Origin: Giesbergeria sp.
GTDB taxonomy: Bacteria; Pseudomonadota; Gammaproteobacteria; Burkholderiales; Burkholderiaceae_C
Direction: 5' to 3'
Assembly (NCBI GenBank): GCA_023150295.1
Contig: JAKLLE010000010.1
Span: 1-64,000, forward strand
DNA length: 64,000 nt
This document shows, in pieces, positions 36,720 through 43,946 of this stretch. The first letter of the stretch is position 1. Every line of letters begins with the position of its first letter. The translations under genes and the position numbers were made by a program. The notes below the pieces were generated by a model. It worked only from the letters and a program-made list of their open reading frames with translations. It was not told the DNA's origin and ran no database searches.

Positions 36720-37573
36720 TCTGGATCGATCTGGAGCACAAGCGGCCCACCGATACCGACATCCCGAATTGGAAGCCGTGGACACAAGCGCAATGGGATG
36801 CCTGGCTGGCGAAATCTGCCCAACTGGTGGCTGATTTGGCTGCCTTGGATGCGGCGGGCAAGCGTGATGAACGCAACGAACTGATCGACGCCAACAGCGC
36901 TCACTGGGGCGCCTTGAAGGCATGGCTTTTGGCTTTGTCGGCAGGAAAGTGCTGGTTTTCGGAGGTGCGCGAGCTGTACTCGCACTACGACGTGGAACAC
37001 TTCCGTCCCAAGAAAGAGGCCAAGGCCCTGGATGCCAGCCTGCGCGATGGCTATTGGTGGCTGGCTTTCGATTACATGAATTTCCGCGTCTGCGGCAATG
37101 TCGGCAACCGGAAGAAAGGGGGCTGGTTTCCGCTCAAGGATGGCTCGCTGTGCTCCACGCATGCCCTGCAATGTGAAGAGTCTGAAACACGCTACCTGCT
37201 AGACCCTATTGATGACGATGATGTGGCATTGATTGCATTCGACGAAGAAGGCAAGATTATTCCCATGCCGGGCTCTTCGGTATGGGAGCAGGAACGAGTC
37301 AAAGAGACGGTCAAGCGGCTCAAGCTCAATGAGCATGCGCCGTTGGCAGAAGCCCGCCGCAAGGTGTGGCAGCAAGTGGACAGGTTGATCAACGACTTTA
37401 CGCGGGCCAAAGCCCGTTGCAGCGATGGCAATAATCCGGCAGCCAAGGCGAAGCTGACCGAAGTTCGTGCACGCGTTCGTGAGATGACCAGCCCGGAGGC
37501 CGAACTGTCTGCAGTCGCTCGTTGGTGTGTGCTGTGGCGCAATGACCCACAGCTTTCCAAATTGGTGGCGTAG
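36716..37573 (+). CDS. HNH-type nuclease, partner of the AAA ATPase
   Basis: A 285-residue protein. The central block is GKCWFSEV, then YDVEHFRPKKEA, then FRVCGNVGNRKKG. This is the layout of the HNH nucleases related to PtuB and the TIGR02646 group (xxEHFRPK followed by an Asn-containing loop). Only one of the usual paired zinc cysteines is visible near the first strand. The start is GTG 36716, preceded by GAGGAGG at good spacing; no other start fits. Coupled by a 4-bp overlap to the ATPase gene, it is probably the effector nuclease that the ATPase controls. Confidence 0.78.
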   Translation: MIWIDLEHKRPTDTDIPNWKPWTQAQWDAWLAKSAQLVADLAALDAAGKRDERNELIDANSAHWGALKAWLLALSAGKCWFSEVRELYSHYDVEHFRPKKEAKALDASLRDGYWWLAFDYMNFRVCGNVGNRKKGGWFPLKDGSLCSTHALQCEESETRYLLDPIDDDDVALIAFDEEGKIIPMPGSSVWEQERVKETVKRLKLNEHAPLAEARRKVWQQVDRLINDFTRAKARCSDGNNPAAKAKLTEVRARVREMTSPEAELSAVARWCVLWRNDPQLSKLVA

Positions 37574-37581
37574 GGCTTTAT

Positions 37582-39132
37582 ATGACCAAGCTACCCATCA
37601 ACCTCACCGACCTGCTGCGCCAGCGCACCGTTGAGGGCGAGCGCATCGAGTACAAGGCCGGGTGGAACCCGGACGCGATCATCCGCACCGTGTGCGCCTT
37701 TGCCAACGACTTCGAAAACCTCGGCGGCGGCTATGTGGTGATTGGGCAGGACTGCGATGCCAATGGACTGCCGGTGTTTCCTCCCGTGGGGCTGGCCGAC
37801 AAGCAGCTCGACAAGATTCAACAGGTGTTGCTGGCGGCCTGCCAGTTGATCCAGCCGCCGTATTTCCCGGTGTTGAGCCTGGAGGTGGTGGAAGGCCGCA
37901 ACCTGATCGTGCTGTGGGCGCCGGGCGGGCAGAACCGGCCCTATAAAGCGCCGGAAGCCATTACGGCGAAGCACAAGGCCTGGAAGTACTTTATCCGCAG
38001 GTACAGCAGCACGGTCGAAGCCAAGGGCGACACTGAGCAGGAGTTGCTGAGCCTGGCGGCCAAAGTGCCGTTCGACGACCGCTTCAACCCGTCGGCGCGC
38101 GTGGATGATCTTTCCAAACCGTTGATGCAGGGCTTTCTGGAAGAAGTGGGCAGCGCGCTGGCGGCAGATGCGCCCGGTTTGTCGGTGGAGGCATTGGCAC
38201 GGCAGATGAATGTGGCGGGCGGCCCCACGGAGTCACCATGGCCCAAGAACGTGGGCCTTTTGTTTTTCAATGAAACACCGGAGCGCTTCTTTCCCGCTGT
38301 GCAGATTGATGTAGTCTGGTTCCCGGAAGGCGCGGGCGGTAGCCGTTTTGAGGAAAAGATTTTCAAAGGGCCGCTAGCACGCATGACGCGCGAGGCATTG
38401 CACTACATCCAGCGCAACTTCTTGCGCGAGACGGTCATCAAGCACCCGGATCGGGCCGAAGCCACACGGGTCTGGAACTTTCCCTACGCGGCCATGGAGG
38501 AAGCCTTGGTCAACGCGGTTTATCACCGATCCTACGAGGAGCGCGAGCCCATTGAGGTACGCATCAGCAACGAAGAATTGGCCATCCTGAGCTTCCCTGG
38601 CCCGGATCGTTCGATCCGACTGGAGGATTTTCAGGCCGGGCGGGCGGTGAGCCGGCGCTACCGCAACCGGCGCATTGGCGAGTTCCTGAAAGAGCTGGAG
38701 ATGACGGAAGGGCGTTCCACCGGCATCCCCAAAATTCTGAAGGAAATGGCGGCGAACGGATCTCCCGCGCCGGTGTTCGAGACGGACGACGATCGGCTTT
38801 CGTTCGTGATCCGGCTGCCACGGCATCCTTTGTCCCTTATCCCGGCAGCGGGCACCGGTGGAGCCACCACGCAAGTCACCACGCAAGTCACCACGCAAGT
38901 CGGAATGCTGCTGTTGCGGCTGCAAGGCGAAATGACCCGGCAAGCCATTCAGGATGCACTGGGGCTGACCAACAGGGAGCACTTTCGCAAGACTTATTTG
39001 GCTCCTGCGCTGGAACAGGGCGTGATAGAGATGACCCTGCCCGACAAGCCGCGCAGCAGCAACCAGCGCTATCGCCAAACAGCCCTGGGACGTTCTTGGT
39101 TGGAACGGCATCCAGGCGCCGACACAGGTTGA
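37582..39132 (+). CDS. AlbA_2/Schlafen-like protein with GHKL ATPase and winged helix
   Basis: A 516-residue protein. The N-terminal AlbA_2 (Schlafen-type) domain has RIEYKAGWNPDAIIRTVCAF and GGGYVVIGQD. The middle contains a GHKL-type ATP-binding fold (FPYAAMEEALVNAVYHRSYE, GRSTGIPKIL). A repeated linker of Thr-Thr-Gln-Val units leads into a C-terminal winged helix (TRQAIQDALGLTNREHFRKT). Annotated relatives are called ATP-dependent helicase-like or transcriptional regulators, and many sit in defence islands. It follows the HNH gene by 8 bp and is the last gene of the operon. Confidence 0.85.
   Translation: MTKLPINLTDLLRQRTVEGERIEYKAGWNPDAIIRTVCAFANDFENLGGGYVVIGQDCDANGLPVFPPVGLADKQLDKIQQVLLAACQLIQPPYFPVLSLEVVEGRNLIVLWAPGGQNRPYKAPEAITAKHKAWKYFIRRYSSTVEAKGDTEQELLSLAAKVPFDDRFNPSARVDDLSKPLMQGFLEEVGSALAADAPGLSVEALARQMNVAGGPTESPWPKNVGLLFFNETPERFFPAVQIDVVWFPEGAGGSRFEEKIFKGPLARMTREALHYIQRNFLRETVIKHPDRAEATRVWNFPYAAMEEALVNAVYHRSYEEREPIEVRISNEELAILSFPGPDRSIRLEDFQAGRAVSRRYRNRRIGEFLKELEMTEGRSTGIPKILKEMAANGSPAPVFETDDDRLSFVIRLPRHPLSLIPAAGTGGATTQVTTQVTTQVGMLLLRLQGEMTRQAIQDALGLTNREHFRKTYLAPALEQGVIEMTLPDKPRSSNQRYRQTALGRSWLERHPGADTG
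38867..38903. repeat. 12-bp tandem repeat coding TTQV units
   Basis: Three copies of ACCACGCAAGTC in a row in the linker before the C-terminal winged helix of the AlbA-type protein. The units keep frame, so copy-number change would alter linker length only. Confidence 0.85.
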
Positions 39133-39204
39133 TAGCTGCGGGGCCACCCGCAACCTGACGCTTCCCATAACAACACTCAATTTCCCCACGCGTGGGTTGG
39201 AGGC

Positions 39205-39846
39205 TCACCCCAGCTCTGGCAGCTCAATCACCGCACGCCAGGGCACGCCGTCCAGCGCCTCGTAGTGCGCCACCACCAGGGCGCGGTCGGGCGCCTGCGC
39301 CGTGTCGGCCAGCGCCTGGCACAGGTAGCGTATCGAGGCGCGGTCCAGTCCGGCCACAGGTTCGTCGATGAGTGTGAGCGGCGCCCCCGAGGCCAGGGCG
39401 GCGGCCATCAGCACCTTGCGGCGGGTGCCGGTGGAGAGCATGTAAAAGCCCTTGTCCAGGTGCGGGTGCAGATCAAAGCCGTCCAGGTGCGTGGCCAGCG
39501 CCGGTGCGTTCCATTCGGAGTATTGCGCGGGCAGGCCTTGCAGCCAGGCCCGCACGATCAGTGCGTCCATGGCGGGCGAGCGCGGGTCGGCCCAGAACAC
39601 CTGGCGGCGGTAGGCCTGCGGCGCATCGGCCAGGACCACCTGCCCCAAGCGCAGGCTACCCGCGTTGGGCGGCAGCTCTGCGGCCAGCAGGCGCAACAGC
39701 GTGGTCTTGCCACTGCTTTCGCCACCACACACCAGCGTGGCGCCCGCACCCACGCAGGCGCTCCAGTCCAAAAACACCGGCCTGCCCGGATGGCTGAAGG
39801 TCAGGCCCTGCACCTGCAGCAGGGCGCTTGCGTTGTTCATGCTCAT
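39205..39846 (-). CDS. ABC transporter ATP-binding protein
   Basis: A short 213-residue ATPase with Walker A GGESSGKTT, signature LSTGTRRKVLMAAAL, Walker B LTLIDEPVAGLD and a late AHYEAL in the H-loop position. It resembles the CcmA-like small exporters' ATPases. No permease is adjacent, so the partner is unknown. The ATG at 39846 is preceded by AGGA; a second ATG lies two codons later. It ends about 70 bp after the defence operon, in convergent orientation. Confidence 0.8.
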   Translation of the reverse strand: MSMNNASALLQVQGLTFSHPGRPVFLDWSACVGAGATLVCGGESSGKTTLLRLLAAELPPNAGSLRLGQVVLADAPQAYRRQVFWADPRSPAMDALIVRAWLQGLPAQYSEWNAPALATHLDGFDLHPHLDKGFYMLSTGTRRKVLMAAALASGAPLTLIDEPVAGLDRASIRYLCQALADTAQAPDRALVVAHYEALDGVPWRAVIELPELG

Positions 39847-39878
39847 GTTTCCTGTTCTGTGTGTGGGCCGGGCGCACA

Positions 39879-40256
39879 ATGCCGCGCATGGCCCTGCACT
39901 ACCTCGATTTTGACTACAGCGAAGACGACGATGGCAATGGCACCTGGGACGCCATGGCGTCGGTCACGCCCATCCACCTGAGCGCTCTGCTGGCCGAGGT
40001 GGCCGAGGTGCTGCGCTGGGCGCACCGCGATTTTGGCGGCAGGCCCGCGCCGCTGGACGAAGGCGGCGACTGGGACTGGGCGCTGCACAGCCTGCACGAA
40101 GAAGGCGCTGCTCCGTGCGCACTGCACTACGACGCGGCCAGCGCCAGCGTGGTGCTGACCCCCGCCAGCCCCCTGCCCGCACGGCTGACGCTGACGCTCA
40201 CACTGTGCGGCACGGCAGCCTTTGGCCAGGCGCTGCGGGCGCGCTTCGCGGTCTGA
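39879..40256 (+). CDS. hypothetical protein, about 125 aa
   Basis: Acidic soluble protein (MALHYLDFDYSEDDDGNGTW, then DFGGRPAPLDEGGDWDWALH). It has no signal peptide or membrane helix. ATG at 39879 or 39888 is the likely start. It is divergent from the ABC ATPase gene with about 32 bp between starts. I do not recognise a domain; the sequence looks like a conserved small protein of this bacterial family, but function is unknown. Confidence 0.65.
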   Translation: MPRMALHYLDFDYSEDDDGNGTWDAMASVTPIHLSALLAEVAEVLRWAHRDFGGRPAPLDEGGDWDWALHSLHEEGAAPCALHYDAASASVVLTPASPLPARLTLTLTLCGTAAFGQALRARFAV

Positions 40257-40269
40257 CGCTGTTTGCCGC

Positions 40270-40289
40270 GCTGTCTCGTGCGAGACAGC
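40270..40289. promoter_or_regulatory. 20-bp palindrome upstream of the liv-type operon
   Basis: GCTGTCTCG, TG, CGAGACAGC: nine-base arms with two central bases, about 95 bp before the livH-like start. The tiny centre argues against a terminator and for a dimeric repressor or activator site. The regulator is not evident nearby. Confidence 0.5.
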
Positions 40290-40383
40290 ACACCAGAAGT
40301 TCCAACGGAAAACCCTTAGCGACAAGCCGGGAGGCCGCCGCTATATACCATGCACCAACCGCATCACACAAGGAGACGGTAGC

Positions 40384-41259
40384 GTGCAGATTCTGCAGTT
40401 GATGATCAGCGGCGTGGCGCAGGGGTGCATCTATGGCCTCATCGCGCTGGGCTTTGTGCTGATCTACAAGGGCACCGAAACGGTGAGCTTTGCCCAGGGT
40501 GAATTGATGATGCTGGGCGCCTTTCTGGGCCTGGCCTGCATGACGCTGATGGGCTTTCCGTTCTGGCTGGCCGTGCCCAGTGCCATTGCGGCCATGGCCG
40601 TCGTGGGCATGGGGCTGGAGCGGGTGGTGATCCGCCCCATCCTGGGCCAACCGGCGTTCTCCATCGTGATGCTGACCATTGGCGTGGGCTACACGGCGCG
40701 CGGGCTTATCACCATGATCCCCGGCATTGGCACCGAGACCTATGTGCTGCCCGTGCCCTACAAGGACGAGATCTGGGCGGTGGGCAGCCTGGTGGTGAAC
40801 GTGGAGCAGTTCGTCATCATTGCCGCCACGGCCGTGCTGTGCGTGCTGCTGTATGCGCTGTTCCGTTTCACCAAGCTGGGCATTGCGATGCAGGCCTCGT
40901 CGCAAAACCAGTTGGCGGCCTATTACATGGGCATTCCGGTGCAAAGGCTCAATGGCCTGGTGTGGGCACTGGCGGCTGCGGTCGCCGCCATCGCGGGCCT
41001 GCTGCTGGCACCCATTACCTTTGTGCACGCCAACATGGGGTTCATCGGGCTCAAGGCCTTTCCGGCCGCCGTGGTAGGGGGCTTTGGCAGCCTGCCGGGC
41101 GCCATCGTGGGCGGGCTGGTGATCGGGCTGGTGGAGTCCTTTGCGGGCTTTTACCTGCCCGACGGCATCAAGGACGTGGCCGCCTATGTGGTGGTGCTCA
41201 TCATGCTGATGGTCAGGCCCAACGGGCTGTTTGGCGAGAAGCTGCGCAAGAAAGTCTGA
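40384..41259 (+). CDS. livH: branched-chain amino acid-type ABC permease (LivH)
   Basis: A 291-residue membrane permease with about eight helices and the LivH features GVAQGCIYGLIALGFVLIYK, NFAQGE-like FAQGELMMLGAF and the late GGFGSLPGAIVGGL (EAA-like loop). Start is GTG 40384 with GGAGACGG before it; no upstream ATG fits. First gene of a six-gene run livH-livM-livG-livF-acyl-CoA ligase-livK. The cargo may be branched-chain amino acids, but an acyl-CoA ligase inside the operon points to a carboxylic acid instead. Confidence 0.92.
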   Translation: MQILQLMISGVAQGCIYGLIALGFVLIYKGTETVSFAQGELMMLGAFLGLACMTLMGFPFWLAVPSAIAAMAVVGMGLERVVIRPILGQPAFSIVMLTIGVGYTARGLITMIPGIGTETYVLPVPYKDEIWAVGSLVVNVEQFVIIAATAVLCVLLYALFRFTKLGIAMQASSQNQLAAYYMGIPVQRLNGLVWALAAAVAAIAGLLLAPITFVHANMGFIGLKAFPAAVVGGFGSLPGAIVGGLVIGLVESFAGFYLPDGIKDVAAYVVVLIMLMVRPNGLFGEKLRKKV

Positions 41260-41271
41260 CCCCCACACACC

Positions 41272-42348
41272 ATGCGTTTCATTTTCAAAACCGACTACCG
41301 CCAGGACATCCGCCTAGCCAAGCACCCCGGCCATGTGTTCTGGTACGGCCTGCTGTCGCTGCTGCTGCTGGCAGCGCCCTGGCTGCTGGCCGAATACTGG
41401 CTGGCACAACTGACCTTTGTGCTCATCTATGCCATCGCCGGGTTGGGGCTGATGCTGCTGGCAGGCTTTACCGGCCAGTTCTCGCTGGGCCATGCGGCCT
41501 TTCTGGGCGTGGGGGCCTACACGCAGGCCGTGCTGCTGGCGGCGGGCTGGCCGTTCTTGCTGGCGCTGGCCTGTGCGGCGGGGCTGTCTGCCGCCGTGGG
41601 CGTGGTGGTGGGTTTGCCCGCGCTGCGCGTCAAGGGCATCTACCTGGGCATGGCCACGCTGGCGTTTGGTTTCATCGTCGAGGAGGTGCTGGCACGCTGG
41701 GAGTCGGTGACCGGGGGCAACGCGGGCCTGCACGTCAAGGCACCTCAGATCATGGGCTGGTCGCTCTCGGGTGGGGAGACGTTCTACTTCCTTTGCCTGT
41801 GCATCACCGTGCTGGCCACGCTGGGCCTGCTGAACCTGCTGCGTTCGCCCACGGGGCGGGCCTTTGTGGCCATCCGCGATTCGGAGATCTCGGCGCAGAG
41901 CATGGGCATCCACCTGGCGCACTACAAGACGCTGTCGTTTGCGCTGTCTGCGGCGCTGGCGGGCGTGGCGGGGGCACTGTATGCGCACAAGCTGCAGTTC
42001 ATCTCGCCCGATCAGTTCAACATCCTGCAGTCCATCGACCTGCTGCTGATGATCGTGATCGGCGGCCTGGGCTCGGTGCATGGCGTGTTCCTGGGGGCAC
42101 TGTTCCTGATCTCCATGCCGCAGGCAATTGCCATGGTCAAGGACTACCTGCCTGCCGCCATCGGCCAGGCGCCGGGCCTGCAGGCGGCCGTGTACGGCCT
42201 GGTGCTGATTGCCTTTGTGCTGTTCGAGCCCATGGGCCTGTACGGCCGCTGGCTCAAGGTGCGCACCTGGTTGCAGTTGTTCCCGTTCTACCGCAAGGGC
42301 ATGTTCAAGCGGCAGAAGTCTTTCCAAAAATCGGATCGCCTCAAATGA
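41272..42348 (+). CDS. livM: branched-chain amino acid-type ABC permease (LivM)
   Basis: A 358-residue permease with an N-terminal helix pair, LLAGFTGQFSLGHAAFLGVG (the LivM signature), GNAGLHVKAPQ and GGLGSVHGVFLGALFL. It forms the second half of the translocation pore with LivH. The gene lies 12 bp after livH, and its stop overlaps the livG start (ATGA). The C-terminal 30 residues extend into the cytoplasm and are basic. Confidence 0.93.
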   Translation: MRFIFKTDYRQDIRLAKHPGHVFWYGLLSLLLLAAPWLLAEYWLAQLTFVLIYAIAGLGLMLLAGFTGQFSLGHAAFLGVGAYTQAVLLAAGWPFLLALACAAGLSAAVGVVVGLPALRVKGIYLGMATLAFGFIVEEVLARWESVTGGNAGLHVKAPQIMGWSLSGGETFYFLCLCITVLATLGLLNLLRSPTGRAFVAIRDSEISAQSMGIHLAHYKTLSFALSAALAGVAGALYAHKLQFISPDQFNILQSIDLLLMIVIGGLGSVHGVFLGALFLISMPQAIAMVKDYLPAAIGQAPGLQAAVYGLVLIAFVLFEPMGLYGRWLKVRTWLQLFPFYRKGMFKRQKSFQKSDRLK

Positions 42349-43142
42349 CGGATGTTCTTCTCAAAGCCAACGATCTGAGCGTGCGCTTTGGCGGCGTGCT
42401 GGCCGTCAACCAGGTGAGCTTCGAGGTGCGCAAGGGCGAGGTGTTCACGCTCATCGGTCCCAATGGCGCGGGCAAGACCACGGTGTTCAACCTCATCAGC
42501 CGCATCTACCAGCCCACCACGGGCGAGATCTGGTTCGAGGACCGCAAGCTCACCGCCGAGCCTGCGCACGCGATTGCGGCTCTGGGCATTGCGCGCACCT
42601 TCCAGAACATCGAACTGTTCGAGCACGCAACCGTGCTGCACAACCTGTTGATCGGGCGCCACACGCACCGACGCACAGGCTTTGTGCACGACCTGTTCTT
42701 CACCCGCACCGCCCGCGAGGCAGAACTGCACTCGCGCCTGAAGGCCGAGGAGGTCATCGACCTGCTCAACCTGCAGCACTACCGCGACACCATGGTGGCC
42801 GGCCTGCCCTACGGCGTGCGCAAGGTGGTGGAACTGGCACGTGCGCTGTGCACTGAACCCAAGCTGCTGCTGCTGGACGAGCCGTCCAGCGGCCTGAACG
42901 TGGAGGAAACCGACGACATGGCGTTCTGGATCCAGGACATCCAGCAGGAGCTGGGCATCACGGTGCTGATGGTGGAGCACGACATGTCGCTGGTGTCCAA
43001 GGTATCGGACCGCGTTCTGGCCATGAACCAAGGCGAGGTGCTGGCCATGGGCACACCGCGCGAGGTGCAAACCAACCCCGCGGTGGTGGAGGCCTACCTG
43101 GGCACGGTGGACGATGTGTCTTCGCTGCGGAGGGCCGCATGA
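42345..43142 (+). CDS. livG: ABC transporter ATPase (LivG)
   Basis: A 265-residue ATPase with Walker A GPNGAGKTT, LGIARTFQNIELF (LivG/F-type Q-loop), signature in GVRKVVELARAL, Walker B LLLLDEPSSGLN and VEHDMSLV. The frame is open for 500 codons upstream through livH/livM in another reading, but homology starts at MTDVLLKANDL. Overlaps both neighbours by 4 bp. Confidence 0.94.
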   Translation: MTDVLLKANDLSVRFGGVLAVNQVSFEVRKGEVFTLIGPNGAGKTTVFNLISRIYQPTTGEIWFEDRKLTAEPAHAIAALGIARTFQNIELFEHATVLHNLLIGRHTHRRTGFVHDLFFTRTAREAELHSRLKAEEVIDLLNLQHYRDTMVAGLPYGVRKVVELARALCTEPKLLLLDEPSSGLNVEETDDMAFWIQDIQQELGITVLMVEHDMSLVSKVSDRVLAMNQGEVLAMGTPREVQTNPAVVEAYLGTVDDVSSLRRAA

Positions 43143-43942
43143 GCACGCTGACCGAACGCGACGACAGCGCCCAGCCCCCCATGCTGCGGTTGCTGAACGT
43201 GGAGAGCGCCTATGGCCCGATCAAGGCCATCCGTGGCGTGAGCCTGAAGGTGCGGCGCGGAGAGATCGCCACCGTGCTGGGCTCGAACGGAGCAGGCAAG
43301 ACCACCATCCTCAAGACCATTTCGGGCATTCTGGACCCGCGCAAGGGCTCGGTGGAGTTCCAGGGCAAGGACATCACCGCACTGGACCCGGCGCTCATCG
43401 TGCAGCAGGGCCTGTCGCATGTGCCCGAGGGGCGCGAGGTGTTTCCCCTGCTGTCGGTGCACGACAACCTGCTGATGGGCGCCTACACCCGCAAGGACCG
43501 GGACGGCGTGGCGCGCGACATGGAGATGGTCTATGGCTACTTCCCCATCCTGCGCGAGCGCGCGCAGCAGGACGCAGGGCTGCTGTCCGGCGGGCAGCAA
43601 CAGATGCTGGCCATCAGCCGCGCGCTCATGGCCAACCCCGACCTGATCCTGCTGGACGAACCCAGCCTGGGCCTGAGTCCGAAGTTGACCAAGGAAATCT
43701 TCGAGATCGTGGTGCGCATCAACCGCGAGCGCGGCACCACCATCCTGCTGGTGGAGCAGAACGCCAACATGGCGCTCAATGCCTCGGACTACGGCTATGT
43801 GCTGGAGAACGGGCGCATCGTGATGGAAGACACCTGTGCCCGCCTGCGCGAGAAGGAGGACATCAAGGAGTTCTACCTCGGCATGAAGGAAACCGGCGTG
43901 CGCGGCGAGCGACGCTGGAAGAAGAAGAAAACCTGGCGGTAA
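43139..43942 (+). CDS. livF: ABC transporter ATPase (LivF)
   Basis: A 267-residue ATPase with Walker A GSNGAGKTT, GLSHVPEGREVFPLLSV (typical LivF Q-loop region), signature LLSGGQQQML, Walker B LILLDEPSLGLSPKL and VEQNANMAL. Pairs with LivG. The C-terminal tail is basic (RRWKKKKTWR). Its stop lies 4 bp before the acyl-CoA ligase start. Confidence 0.94.
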   Translation: MSTLTERDDSAQPPMLRLLNVESAYGPIKAIRGVSLKVRRGEIATVLGSNGAGKTTILKTISGILDPRKGSVEFQGKDITALDPALIVQQGLSHVPEGREVFPLLSVHDNLLMGAYTRKDRDGVARDMEMVYGYFPILRERAQQDAGLLSGGQQQMLAISRALMANPDLILLDEPSLGLSPKLTKEIFEIVVRINRERGTTILLVEQNANMALNASDYGYVLENGRIVMEDTCARLREKEDIKEFYLGMKETGVRGERRWKKKKTWR

Positions 43943-43946
43943 AGCT

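Noticed and set aside
40839..42344. A 500-codon extension upstream of livG in its frame
   Set aside because: It lies in another frame over livH and livM, which have good homology. LivG homology starts at MTDVLL.
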